Below are positions 13,361 through 26,111 of a DNA stretch of 64,000 bases, in pieces. Position 1 is the first letter of the stretch. Every line of letters starts with the position of its first letter. Source of the stretch: Strigamia acuminata (lineage: Eukaryota; Arthropoda; Chilopoda; Geophilomorpha; Linotaeniidae); assembly GCA_949358305.1 (NCBI GenBank), contig OX442321.1, positions 2,381,605 to 2,445,604 on the forward strand, in the 5' to 3' direction. The position numbers were made by a program, and so were the translations under genes. The notes below the pieces were generated by a model, which was not told the origin of the DNA, ran no database searches, and saw only the letters and a program-made list of their open reading frames with translations.

Positions 13361-14075
13361 AGGGTGGAACAAAAGTCTGTTTTCCTCAAATATTTCCTGA
13401 GCAATTGCATCTACAGTAGACCAACTTTGATAAAGCGATCATATAGGAAGTTGGGTGAGAGCAATCCAATGATGTCATCAAATTTGACCTTGAAAGCTAT
13501 TTTCAAGATTATTCACTTGCTAACTTCTGAACCAATCAGGTTGGAGAAAAAAAGTCAATTACAAAGTTGAAGAGCACCATTTGTTTAGTCAATATCCACT
13601 TTTAAATCTTATTGTTTCCTTATCTTATCTTGTGAAAAAAGTAAAAACATAAATTTCAAAACTCAACAAAAAAAATCAGAAACTAAGCACGTTAACTGAA
13701 CCTAAAGTTTGTCATTTTCCTCAGTTACTAGAAAAAAATCAAATTAAATCAAATTGAAGTTTTCTTTAACTTCTGTATTAGAATAATGAGGATAAGGAAA
13801 AGATAATTAGTCCAGTATTTGCTCAATGTGCTGACCGCCAGCACTAAGACACAATTCTGCTCGGTTTTGTGTAGATTTGTACACTGCATCGATTGTTTGT
13901 GGTGCGATTCCAGCACACACTGCTGTTATTCGATCTTTGAGTTCATCTATAGATGCTGGCTGAGTTTTGTAGACAACATCTTTTACATGACCCCAAAGAA
14001 AGAAGTCTAATGGTGTTAGGGACTGTTAGGTCAGGAGATGTTGGTGGCCATGCTATTGACCCTCCTCGTCCAATC
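13361..14075 (-). pseudogene. Mariner/IS630-type transposon relic
   Basis: The minus strand at about 13810-14075 reads LDWIGRGGSIAWPPTSPDLT and, after frame breaks, fragments of the DExxWGHVKxxVYxTxP ... IxELKxRI ... region, where the third catalytic D of an IS630/Tc1-mariner DDE transposase would lie. Position 13385-13510 matches, in reverse orientation, a second fragment at about 63010-63150 whose outer edge ends AGGACACCCTGTATATC, a terminal motif widespread in arthropod elements of this type. Multiple frameshifts; non-functional. Confidence 0.7.
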
Positions 14076-14390
14076 CAATGAACTCCAAACAAAAAAATTA
14101 TAAAAAAAAATCAAGAAAAATTGATAAAAATTAAAAAAAATAAAGAAAAATAAAGAAAAATTGATAAAAATAAAAAAAAAATTAAGAAAAATCAAGAAAA
14201 ATTGATAAAAATAAAGAAAAATCGATAAAAACGGCAATGCCCATTTCCGCGCGAAATATTTCCGCGCATCCCTATTCCACTTATTTGAGATCCCTATTCC
14301 ACGCGGTCCTTATTTTGCTTATTATTTTTTTTAAATAAATATATAAATTTATTTAAATTTGCTCACTGCCTAATCCGCGCAATGAAAATA
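14076..14390. repeat. A-rich simple repeat and AT-rich DNA
   Basis: About 160 bp of (AAATCAAGAAAAATTGATAA)-like repeat resembles the PP2A intron 3 simple repeat. It is followed by AT-rich DNA containing the repeated phrase CCTATTCCAC/CGC. No coding potential. Confidence 0.6.
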
Positions 14391-15089
14391 AAAATTATTT
14401 TATCTTCGCGCAGGCACAATTCCGTAAAAATGAAATTTTTCTGAACGATAATAAATACTGGTGTAATGTCTGCTCTAATAAAAATCGGATTTATGCAAGT
14501 TATGTAATTTAGTTGACGCCGTGCTCGGATTCCTACAATCCACGACGACGCCAGCGAGCCAACAATCGGCCATCAGAGCCAAACAAAGCCGAAACGGGGT
14601 CGACGCGGTCGCTTTGCACCTCAAGACCGAACACGTTGCGATCTTGATGACTGCCAAGACCAAACGATCCGACGGCAGTGCGACAACATAACGGAAATGT
14701 GTCCACTGCTCCACTTGATCAAGAAACTCAATCGAATTTCGGACAAATTAGGGGACGAAATTGTGGACGTGTATCTGATGGCTGTGGTTTTTTACACTAT
14801 TGTACTCGAGAAATATGGTGTTCGCGTGCGAAACTACTGCGGATTACAGACTCTTGTCTCGTTTCTCGTGATCCCGAAGCACGAAAAGCGACAAGCTGCG
14901 ATTTTGAAGATGTTTGCCAACTTCGTGACCGATGTCGACAGTTGGATTGAATTTCCTGTTGCTAGAAACTATGGAATCAGTCGTGGGCAAACGGAAAAGA
15001 AATTGCGAAGTGGAAGAATCGAATTGTCAGAAAAAAATGCGCCTCGAACAAGCGGAAAAAATGTGATGCGATTATTACTTTGCAATTGA
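14391..15089 (+). pseudogene. Unidentified broken coding sequence (possible retrocopy fragment)
   Basis: The plus strand shows coding-like composition, far more GC-balanced than its surroundings, in three consecutive but frame-shifted blocks. Block 1, about 14425-14510: NEIFLNDNKYWCNVCSNKNR, a CxxC knuckle resembling the zinc ribbon of ubiquitin-specific proteases. Block 2, about 14515-14690: DAVLGFLQSTTTPASQQSAI and onward. Block 3, 14697-15089: open for 130 codons, helix-rich (VYLMAVVFYTIVLEKYGVRV; LVIPKHEKRQAAILKMFAN). The absence of introns and the frame breaks suggest a dead retrocopy, but I cannot assign the parent gene with confidence. Confidence 0.4.
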
Positions 15090-15170
15090 TATTCAACGCT
15101 CTTAAATGGTGAGGGAATCGGGACCGCGTGGCCTTGCATAAATTGGCACAGATAAACAAACTACAGTCGA

Positions 15171-15756
15171 AACTCTTTATAACGAATCGCAAGGGACCGG
15201 ACAAATCGATTCGTTATAACGAGAATTCGTTAAAACGAATTAGCTGAAAAAAATAAAATTTCATCATAAACAACATTATTTATTCATAAAATCATGTTAA
15301 TTTTCTCCCGATTCTTAAAAACTGTTGAAATTGTAAAACGGGACAAATTAAACTCAACTGCTACAATTGGTAGCTTCTTGCCATTGTTAATGGCATTAAA
15401 AATGTTCAACTTGTCCTAAATCAAAATTTCTTTTCATTTGGCAGCCATTTTAAAACAGAAATTTTTTTATTTTTTTTAAATGTGTTCCTAACATGGGCAT
15501 AGGATGTTGTGAGTCATGTGATCAGTTTTGAAAATTCGTTATAACGAGGGATTGTTGGTATTACAGTGTACATGAAAACTTGTTTGTTATAACGAATAAT
15601 TCGTTATATTGAAATTCGTTATAACGAATTTATAACGAATTTTATAACGAATTTAACATGGTGTTCTATGGCTGGCCAACCAAGTCATTCTTAACAATTC
15701 GTTACATAGATAATTCGTTATACCGCGATTCGTTATAAAGAGTTTCGACTGTAGTG
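15171..15756. mobile_element. Pogo/Tigger-like non-autonomous DNA transposon
   Basis: Ends are inverted: CAGTCGAAACTCTTTATAAC at the left and its complement GAGTTTCGACTG at the right, both flanked by TA, the target duplication of Tc1/mariner/pogo elements. Further CGTTATAACGAA motifs repeat inward from both ends. The 586-bp body has no transposase ORF. A shorter relative is at 60872-61034; both contain the phrase CCATAGAACACCATGTT. Confidence 0.85.
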
Positions 15757-15769
15757 TCTTTTTAGGTAA

Positions 15770-16020
15770 TATTACCAGCAATTCTGCAAGCGATCCAGTG
15801 CCCGAATATGGTCCAACGTATCAATTATCAATTGATGTAAAAAACCTAAACGAAAAATTATAAAAAAAAAAAAAAAAAAAAATCAAGAAAAATTGATAAA
15901 AATTAAAAAAAAATCAAGAAAAATCAAGAAAAATTGATAAAAATAAAGAAAAATCGATAAAAATCAAGATATTTCGTTTTGGCTCGCATCCAACACATTT
16001 TTAAGCCTAAAAAGTCGCTT
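15770..16020 (-). pseudogene. Older degraded PP2A-C exon 4 fragment plus intron repeat
   Basis: 15779-15860 resembles exon 4 of the PP2A gene (TTCTGCAAGCGATCCAGTGC; ATATGGTCCAACGTAT) but with many substitutions and a deletion. It is followed by the same A-rich simple repeat as PP2A intron 3. It is much more diverged than the copy at 8331-8661, so it records an earlier duplication event or was not homogenised. Confidence 0.75.
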
Positions 16021-16021
16021 A

Positions 16022-16679
16022 TCAAGTCATCCATTTCAGCAAGCTGCCCATCATGGTATCACTCATCGCAAGCAGCAACACAAATACCGGTATAAAACGT
16101 GCCTAAAGCGAGTTTAAAACCTGCAAAATGAGTTTACAACGCGTAAAACGTGTCTAAAACATGTATAAGATGCAAAAAACGTGTCTAAAACATGTATAAA
16201 ATGCATAAAACGTGTCTAAAACATGTATAAAATGCATAAAACGTGTCTAAAACATGTATAAAATGCATAAAACGTGTCAAAAACATGAATAAAATGCATA
16301 AAACGTGTCTAAAACATGAATAAAATGCATAAAACGTGTTTGAAGTACGTTGAAAACGCGTATAAATTGCATACAACGTGTCTTAAATAAGTTTAAAACG
16401 CGTGAAACCTGTCTGGAACATGTTTAAAATGCATAAAACGTGTCTGAAATACGTTTAAAACGCGTGAAACATGTCTGGAACATGTTTAAAATGCATAAAA
16501 CGTGTCAAAAACATGTTTAAAGCGCATTAAACGTGATTAAAACATGTTTAAAACTTGAAAAAAAAAGTGTTTAAAAATGTCACTAAAACTCACCCATCCT
16601 TTTAGGTGCTCTGCTCAACCTGGAGAGTGAACTGGAAGGTCTCGTGCGAGAGTTGCGAGTCGCTATACCCGAATCGTGA
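16022..16679 (+). pseudogene. Truncated LAMTOR3 duplicate (end of exon 3, intron, exon 4)
   Basis: 16022-16091 repeats the 3' end of LAMTOR3 exon 3 (from codon QVIHFSKLP to the donor after NTNTG). 16606-16679 repeats exon 4 including the stop. Exons 1-2 and the first two thirds of exon 3 are missing. Exon 4 has three amino-acid changes relative to the intact gene (ED to EG, G to R, S to P) and no silent ones that I noticed, fitting loss of constraint. The intervening intron is longer because its minisatellite has expanded. Confidence 0.9.
16080..16560. repeat. Minisatellite of the duplicated LAMTOR3 intron
   Basis: About ten copies of a 31-bp unit containing AAAACGTGTCTAAAACATG and TATAAAATGCAT. 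The intact LAMTOR3 intron (7659-7873) has only about four such units, so the array expanded after duplication or contracted in the other copy. Confidence 0.85.
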
Positions 16680-17115
16680 TTGGTGTATTCAAATTATTTG
16701 TAAATTAAATCGTGCGTTTATTTTTTAAATAATAACAACAATTTTAATTTTTGTTTAAACTTCATTTATTGGCTTTTTTTCTTCACTTTATTGATCAGAT
16801 TTACGAAAACTTGTAGAGTAGCCACATCCAACTGCTATTGTTTATATTTTTATATATATTTATAATATTTTTACGAAAGTAGGAAGCATAGTTATGACAC
16901 TAAGTTATTATTCGCCCCCTCGATTAAAAGCCAGGAACTCTGTGGCTCATTCTACAAGACGTTACAGTGGAAAATCAAGAAAATAAGGACAAAAAGAAAA
17001 TCATAAATTGCAATACAGAGAACATGAGAATAAAATTTCCTCTCTACTCTGACATCCATGGGATTAAGAGGAAAATTACAAGATGATGCCAGCCCGTCCG
17101 ATGTTCGAAAACTAC

Positions 17116-20200
<3,085 letters not shown>

Positions 20201-21180
20201 TTCTTATCAAATAAAGTTGTGGGAAATTTGTTTTCACGCCGTTTGTGGTCTAAAAGTGTCTCCTTATTCTAAATTAACTCGGAGGTTTATCACACCTCTT
20301 CCCGATCGGCGAACTCAACAAGATGGCCGCCTTTTATGAGTTGGAACAACCATGTTGCCGATTGGTTTGGGGAAGATGACGTATTTCTTTCTCTTTGGGT
20401 TCTAGCGCGCTCTGGTGTCGCATTTTTATTCACAATAACAAAATTGTTCGAAATTCCAAAAACTAAAATGAAAAATTAACATTCCAAATCCAAAAAAAAA
20501 ATTTTCTTTCAAATCCAAAAGAAAAATTTAATTCCAAATCCTCAACCAAAATTTATTTCCGAAATCAAAAGAGTAATAATTATTTTTTTAATTATTAAAT
20601 GTCCATAAAACTATGAAGGCGTAGATAATTTTGTTTGGAGTATGTTTTTAATTGTAATTGTAATTCAGAAAGTTACTCGTATTGCGCAGTCTTGTTCCAA
20701 AATAAAATCAAAATACTATGACGTAAAATAATATCTTCCTCTGCACTGCAGCGCTACTTCGTGACAGCATTTGGAACTAACTTTTGAAAAAAATAGGCCC
20801 GAAGTGAATTTTAAACTCGCTTTCACTTTCATTTTCCTCATTTTTCTTAAAACACTTGAAAAATAAAACAATACCCAGTAAACAAAAATAAAAACAAACA
20901 AAAACGAACCAAAAAACAGCCTTTAGATCAACCAGTTTGAGTTTCATCTCAAAATGAGTCACGTTTTTAACAGCAGAGAGCAGACTGGCAGACAAATAAA
21001 ACTTTGCCTTCTCATGTAGCAAAAAATTGAGAGTTGATTTCAATACACAAGAGGATCAAATGCCTAAAAAAATCAACTCTGATGTAATCTGACTCAAACA
21101 CCAAAAGTACATAAACATCTGCTCAAACTAAATAATTACCTGCAAAAAAACCAACACAAATTCCCATTTTTCTTTGCATT
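20201..21180. promoter_or_regulatory. PP2A-C 5' flank, one half of a split divergent promoter
   Basis: AAGATGGCCGCC at 20320-20331 is a classical YY1 site located about 120 bp upstream of the PP2A start codon. The rest, to the retrotransposon at 21181, is AT-rich with no gene recognised. Without the retrotransposon this region would join 36041-36303 and end at the PBLD start codon. Confidence 0.55.
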
Positions 21181-21573
21181 TGTGGTGGCCTGTGGTCACC
21201 AGGGCAGGGGAAAACAGGAGTAACATTCACAGAGTTGATCTGAAGTTAATATTATTTTAGCATTTTATTATTTTAGAAGACTGAGACAATAAGTTCTTGT
21301 CTAGGGCTGGTTGCCAGGGCAACCAGACAAACAGCTGAGGGGTTGGCAGGAAGTGCTTCCTGTCAACCAGGAAGAAAATACAGATTTCTTCAGTCTAATA
21401 CAAAAACCTTTGCTGAACAACACTGAAAATAATTACTCCTGGATTTCTACTGTCAAAACCGGATTAATTTGTGCCTTCAACCGAGGATTGGACTCATTCT
21501 TGTGATACAACACATTGTGTCACGGGAATTTCATCTTGCCGTCAAGACATTGACGGAGGGATTTCATGCAACA

Positions 21574-21884
21574 GTCGAGCCATTCAAACTACGTCGCGGA
21601 CGCCATTTGAACCACTCGACGATCGTAACCAAGCCATTCCAACTACGTCGCCGACGCCATTGGAACCACTTGGAAGAATAGAGCGAGCCATTCCAACTAC
21701 GACAGAGTCGCCATTGGAACTACTCGTGAGGAGAGGGCCATTCGGACTACGATATCATCGCCATCCGAACTACCCGGAGAAGAAGTAAAGTTAATCCGAA
21801 CTACGGTTCTACCGCCATTTGGGTTAACACGGTGCCGAAGTAACGCTGCTCGAACTACGACTCGGTCGCCATTCGAGCAAGCGT
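21574..21884 (+). other. Array of six covarying hairpins in the 5' LTR
   Basis: Six consecutive imperfect repeats each fold the same way: outer stem, internal loop CTA (5') / CCA (3'), a 4-bp inner stem closed by C-G then G-C, and a 3-nt loop. Positions: 21574-21620, 21629-21673, 21684-21726, 21735-21775, 21790-21828, 21843-21884. Middle-stem pairs are TTCAAA/TTTGAA, TTCCAA/TTGGAA (twice), TTCGGA/TCCGAA, TCCGAA/TTTGGG (with two G-U in RNA) and CTCGAA/TTCGAG. Inner stems are CGTC/GACG (twice), CGAC/GTCG, CGAT/ATCG, CGGT/ACCG and CGAC/GTCG. Units 1-4 have a further CCA / C(C or T)A loop and a third stem (GTCGAG/CTCGAC, CCAAG/CTTGG, CGAG/CTCG, GGG/CCC). Pairing is kept while sequence changes, the hallmark of selected RNA structure. 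Function unknown. Confidence 0.85.
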
Positions 21885-21984
21885 GTAGAAGAAACCGAAA
21901 TTGATCGGTCAGAGATTGAAGAAACTGCGATTGAGCAGCCACAACGAGAATCATCAGTTGTTGCTGCCGAGAATCGGGAAAACT

Positions 21985-21990
21985 GTAAGT
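21985..21990 (+). promoter_or_regulatory. Candidate splice donor in LTR leader
   Basis: AACT then GTAAGT, a full-consensus donor, 100 bp after the hairpin array. If transcription starts upstream of it, it could pair with the acceptor before ORF3 to make a subgenomic mRNA. Only the motif is seen; use is inferred. Confidence 0.4.
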
Positions 21991-22412
21991 GAAGAATACG
22001 TTATTCGGACGAAGCAGTACGGAAACGTCGCGTCGACGGGACGAACGGAGCCGGAGACGCCATTTTTATTCCTATTTTCCATTTTCATTAATAATTCGTT
22101 AATTTCTAGTCATTATGTATAATTTTAATAGTTTAATCATTGTAAATCGTTTTTATTAGAGAGATAACTTTATTCAAAGAGCCAGAATAAATGAGAGAGT
22201 GTGTTTTTAAGACAGAAGTTTGTTTATTGAATCGGTTGATTTGTTCAATTGTAAAATTGGATAAATCAATTGTTGAGTTAGAATAGTTAGAAGCCTTAGT
22301 TATTTATTTGAGTTTAAAATATAAGACCCGTCGGGGCATTAAGTAATTTCCACAGCTTATTTTTGATAATTTGAGTGAGGTTTTATTAAGAATAGGCCGG
22401 GATTACTACACT

Positions 22413-22430
22413 TGGGGGCCTGGCCATAGT
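22413..22430 (+). other. Primer-binding-site candidate
   Basis: Two bases after the LTR end the sequence TGGGGGCC begins. TGGGGGC is also the start of the tRNA-Pro-type primer site known from gammaretroviruses, but the match does not extend well beyond seven or eight bases, so the primer tRNA is uncertain. Confidence 0.4.
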
Positions 22431-22529
22431 ATTTGAACCTAAACAGCTAGTCATTTAGTTGAGGGACATAACTTTGGGTTCTTGTTTAATAGTTAGGTCT
22501 GTTTCTTTCTACCTTGTCTTTTATTAACC

Positions 22530-25500
22530 ATGCCTTGGCCACGAGAGCAACTGCGAGGACAGGGCGGCCCGCGACGTATTAAGACGCGAGGAGGACGTGA
22601 TGACAGACGAGCGAGATCGTTGTCGCCTTCCGATCATGAAGAAGGCACCACGCGCCAATTTAGCCAAGACTTTTGGCTCAAGTCCGACAGTCCCACGTCG
22701 CAGAAATCTACGCCGGTACACAACGCCCCACCTAGTGTGAAGTCAACACCGCGCTCGAAAATTGACATTTCATTGCTACCTCGTGACAAGCTTATAGCCG
22801 TCGCTACACGTCAGGGTCGTCTATTACGCGGTTACCAGGCGGCAGCAGCCCAGAAAGCGGCGGACAGCGCACAGTCATCGGGCGAGAATTCACCAATTCG
22901 ACGTAAATTAAAAGAAGTTAGACAACAGATGCAAGACATTCTGCAAGAAGCTGAAGACAGCCTAGAACGGCAACGCATTCGATATCAACAAGGCGGTCCA
23001 ATTTCCGACGATGAAGTCGACGCAATCGCCGCAGCATCGGCGGACCGAAGCCGACGGTTAGCAGAAGCCCAGGAAGAGGAATTCCACTTAGTGAAGCGTC
23101 TTCGGTTGGAGGAACTTCAAGCCCAGCAAGCTAAACATGAGTACGAAATTCTCAAACAGACTTTGGATGAGGAACGACGACTCGAGAAAGAGCAAATTGC
23201 AGCAGCAGAGGCACACCTCCAATCGGAACGGCAGGCGGAAAAAGAACATCTCGAAGCTACGAGAGTCCGCTTAGAGGCGGAACGCCTGGCGTTGGCATCG
23301 AAACTAACCGAAGTGGAAACGAATGCGAACCAAGAAAACGCACATCTTCGCCAGGAAGCGTTACGCGCGCAGGAAGAAGCTCATAGAGCAAAAATGGCGC
23401 TAGAAGACGCACAGTATTTGGCGCGAGTGCAATACCCGATTGCGCAGCCTGACGCAGCGAATCGGGACCCGCCAGAAGTAGTATTAGTTTCAGAGTCTGG
23501 AACGAACCCTCTGAAAAGGGGGAGAGAAGGTGGGGATGAGCGTGGCGACAGAAAACGATCGTCACCTCCCATGCAGAACAGAAAAGTATTTGACGTAATT
23601 GATCAACGCAATCAACAGCGTGGAGCTGCCAATCGATTTGACCAACCAAAGAGTAACACACTGGGACCGATGGACATTCCAAAATGGAAAAATCTGCCAA
23701 GAACGGTAGACAAAGATGGCAAATCACGCCCGACGGAACCGTTGCATCCAAGTGAAACGTCCCAAACCGAGTGTGTCACAATTCCTGCGTCAAAACGAGA
23801 GGATAGACGTTCAGTTTATTCACCAAGTGAGCCAACTGATTATTATAATAAGTTGACAAAAGTTGCTGATTTCCAAGAACGTTGGATAAATGAAATCGAG
23901 AATTGGAAATCTGAAAGATATCAAGACTCCTCAGCCAATAAAGATACTGGCAACAGCGACAGAGCTGAAAGAGAGAGGAGTGAACGTCACACATCTTGGC
24001 AAGATCAAGAAGTTCCAACGCATGAATTCTCAAGAGATAATTCACGTTCTGCAAGACAAAACCCACAGTCAGGTAATCCTGCACAGCAAGCTGAATATGA
24101 ACCAACGGGTCAGAAAAGCCTGGGCGCAGGAAGTGCTAGTTACGAGAATACTAGCCGAGGAAATGACAGTCAAGGACGCGGCCAAGGTCGCCCCGACGGA
24201 GAGCGCCAGCAAAGTAACGAAAACCGTTACGAATATCGCCCAGGCGACGGAGAACGTTACGGCGGCCAACAACGTCAACAAGACGAAGATCGCCGCAACG
24301 AAGAACAACGTCGCAGAGACGAACAGCGTCGAAAAGATGAGTACTATCGAAATGAAGAGCAGCGCCGACGCGACGAATTTTACCGCGAAGAAGAGCGACG
24401 CCGAAGAAATGATGATGCTCGCCAGCAAGGCACTCACCGAGGTGACGACCGTTACCAGAGAGACGATTCTCGTCAAAAAGATGAATATCGCCATGGTAAC
24501 GACCCGCGCCACGAACAGGAGTATCGTCGCAATGACGAACAACGTCGTAGAGATGAAAAACGTCATGACGATTACTCACGATGGAGTGAAGACTATACTG
24601 GTCGACAAGAAAGGAAATACTCGCAGTCTGAACACTTCCGCCACAATGACGCAAGTTACGCGGGTCAAACCGGAAATAGACAGGGCAGACCTGATAATTC
24701 TCAATATAGAGAACCGCCACCTGCTGCCAATATGTACGGTCCAACAGACAACACCATTAAATTGCAGGAGTACATTGAACAGCAGATAGATAAGCGCTTG
24801 GCAAAGATTCCATCCAGATCACAAGAGATGGAAGAGGTACTGCAAAAGCAAATCCGGAAATATTGCGTAGCAAATTGGACACATGTCTTTGTTAACGCAT
24901 CCCAAATAAAATGGGACCGCATAACACCCGACACATTTGATGGTAGTTGGTCAGTAGGAACGAAATTCCTAGATGAAGTGATGCAGATAGTGAGATGCCA
25001 TGAAGCGGACCCCTACGACACGCTTAAGAGAATAATTCCGAAGATGTTGACGGGGGGAGCCGCGAACTGGTTCTATGAACACGCGTTCACACAATGGGAT
25101 GCGTTTGTTCACGAATTTATGAAAGAGTATGGTGAGTCACATGCGACTTTGGTGGATCACTGGGACAATTTGCAACAGATGCTAGGTGAGGACCTCCGGT
25201 CGTACTTACGCAGGACGGAAGAACTGATAACTCACCTTCCAAACAAAGTTTGCAACTTTGCCGCTGATCGTCAATTTCGCAGAGGCCTGACGGAATTTTC
25301 GGAGAAGGTGCTGACAATGGTGAACGCACCGATGGCCAGCTCGTTTGACAGGTTAGCGCAGTTTATGCGCGATAACCAAATGTATATCGAAGACAGATAT
25401 ATAAAATATTTGCCACCCGATGAGCAAAGAGCTCGGGATGAATTGCAACGGAAACGATCCGATCAGGCAAGGAGCAATCCTAAAATGATGCAACCACCGC

Positions 25501-26078
25501 CATATATCTCGGCACAACGTAAAGAGAGTAACTTTAACCGGAATAGAGATACGGGTCAGACACCCTACCCACAGCCAAAAATTCCGATGCGTCCTTCGGC
25601 AAAGTTAGTGTCAGAAGTAGACGACAGGGGTGAATTCACGGGCAACCAAATGTTGTCAATGGACCTCACCGACCAACACATTGAGTCGATAGTGGAGGCA
25701 GTCGGCACCATGTACGCACGCAACAACCCAACAGTTGCAAAGTACAAACCGCCAATGCAACCAAAGGCGACATCTAAGTCTGAAGCGACAGAAAGTTCGA
25801 CGAAAGAGTTGAAAACGTGCTCAATTGAATTGACAAAAAAGACTCCGCTTGAGGAGATAGCGCAAGCCGGGCAAGCTTCGACTTCCACTGTAAAATTGGA
25901 AGGAAACATAGAAGCGTCAACTCAACCCAGGTTGACTCCGGAGACAGCCCCTTGTCACAATTGCGGCCAATTAGGCCATTGGTCCAGGAGCTGCCCCCAG
26001 CCCAAGAAACAAGCGTCAAAGCCAAGCTATCAGCGGCTAATTGACGCCATAACCGAAGCCGTTCAAAAAAACATGTGA
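22530..26078 (+). CDS. Retrotransposon Gag (1182 codons)
   Basis: Structural protein of the element. The N-terminal quarter is basic and low-complexity. Residues about 127-297 form a long Glu/Arg/Ala-rich coiled coil. Residues about 584-690 are an extreme Arg/Asp/Glu-rich repeat (RRNDEQRRRDE-like). A retrotrans_gag/capsid-like segment lies at about 790-957 (FDGSWSVGTKFLDEV ... LTGGAANWFYEHA ... YLRRTEELI). One CCHC zinc knuckle follows at C1142-C1155 (CHNCGQLGHWSRSC), the nucleic-acid binding signature. The ORF ends ATG TGA immediately after a slippery heptamer, and pol follows in the -1 frame. It is much longer than usual Gypsy Gag (300-600 aa) because of the coiled-coil and RD-rich insert. 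No frame breaks. The start is the first ATG after the leader. Confidence 0.9.
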   Translation: MPWPREQLRGQGGPRRIKTRGGRDDRRARSLSPSDHEEGTTRQFSQDFWLKSDSPTSQKSTPVHNAPPSVKSTPRSKIDISLLPRDKLIAVATRQGRLLRGYQAAAAQKAADSAQSSGENSPIRRKLKEVRQQMQDILQEAEDSLERQRIRYQQGGPISDDEVDAIAAASADRSRRLAEAQEEEFHLVKRLRLEELQAQQAKHEYEILKQTLDEERRLEKEQIAAAEAHLQSERQAEKEHLEATRVRLEAERLALASKLTEVETNANQENAHLRQEALRAQEEAHRAKMALEDAQYLARVQYPIAQPDAANRDPPEVVLVSESGTNPLKRGREGGDERGDRKRSSPPMQNRKVFDVIDQRNQQRGAANRFDQPKSNTLGPMDIPKWKNLPRTVDKDGKSRPTEPLHPSETSQTECVTIPASKREDRRSVYSPSEPTDYYNKLTKVADFQERWINEIENWKSERYQDSSANKDTGNSDRAERERSERHTSWQDQEVPTHEFSRDNSRSARQNPQSGNPAQQAEYEPTGQKSLGAGSASYENTSRGNDSQGRGQGRPDGERQQSNENRYEYRPGDGERYGGQQRQQDEDRRNEEQRRRDEQRRKDEYYRNEEQRRRDEFYREEERRRRNDDARQQGTHRGDDRYQRDDSRQKDEYRHGNDPRHEQEYRRNDEQRRRDEKRHDDYSRWSEDYTGRQERKYSQSEHFRHNDASYAGQTGNRQGRPDNSQYREPPPAANMYGPTDNTIKLQEYIEQQIDKRLAKIPSRSQEMEEVLQKQIRKYCVANWTHVFVNASQIKWDRITPDTFDGSWSVGTKFLDEVMQIVRCHEADPYDTLKRIIPKMLTGGAANWFYEHAFTQWDAFVHEFMKEYGESHATLVDHWDNLQQMLGEDLRSYLRRTEELITHLPNKVCNFAADRQFRRGLTEFSEKVLTMVNAPMASSFDRLAQFMRDNQMYIEDRYIKYLPPDEQRARDELQRKRSDQARSNPKMMQPPPYISAQRKESNFNRNRDTGQTPYPQPKIPMRPSAKLVSEVDDRGEFTGNQMLSMDLTDQHIESIVEAVGTMYARNNPTVAKYKPPMQPKATSKSEATESSTKELKTCSIELTKKTPLEEIAQAGQASTSTVKLEGNIEASTQPRLTPETAPCHNCGQLGHWSRSCPQPKKQASKPSYQRLIDAITEAVQKNM

Positions 26079-26111
26079 GCGCGGGTTCAGAAGATTCACT
26101 GAAACCCGCGC
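26066..26111 (+). promoter_or_regulatory. -1 programmed ribosomal frameshift signal, gag to pol
   Basis: In the gag frame the last codons are CAA AAA AAC ATG TGA, giving the canonical slippery heptamer A AAA AAC at 26066-26072. A 6-nt spacer (26073-26078, which includes the gag stop) precedes a stem-loop: 5' arm GCGCGGGTTCAG (26079-26090), 8-nt loop, 3' arm CTGAAACCCGCGC (26099-26111). This makes 12 base pairs with one bulged A. Pol is open in the -1 frame across the site. All three components sit at the distances known for retroviral frameshift signals. Confidence 0.93.

Larger units (their letters stand above)
21181..22410 (+). repeat. 5' LTR
   Basis: 1230 bp, TGTGGTGG...TACTACA. It contains a palindromic RFX-type X-box (GGTTGCCAGGGCAACC, 21309-21324), the six-hairpin array at 21574-21884, a consensus splice donor GTAAGT at 21985-21990 and an AATAAA at 22186-22191 followed by T/G-rich sequence. 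Short ORFs inside it are not conserved-looking. The U3/R/U5 borders cannot be placed from sequence alone. Confidence 0.95.

Noticed and set aside
16606-16679. Second functional LAMTOR3 gene
   Set aside because: Exons 1-2 and most of exon 3 are missing and exon 4 has missense changes.
21311-22122. Several short ORFs in the 5' LTR (repeated in the 3' LTR at 34941-35752)
   Set aside because: They run through the hairpin array and LTR; no domain, and RNA structure explains the conservation better.
22413-22430. Firm assignment of the primer tRNA as tRNA-Pro
   Set aside because: Only seven or eight bases fit; the remainder of the site does not match well enough.
23257-24744. Long minus-strand ORFs inside gag
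   Set aside because: Shadows of biased RD/RE-rich gag codons on the opposite strand.
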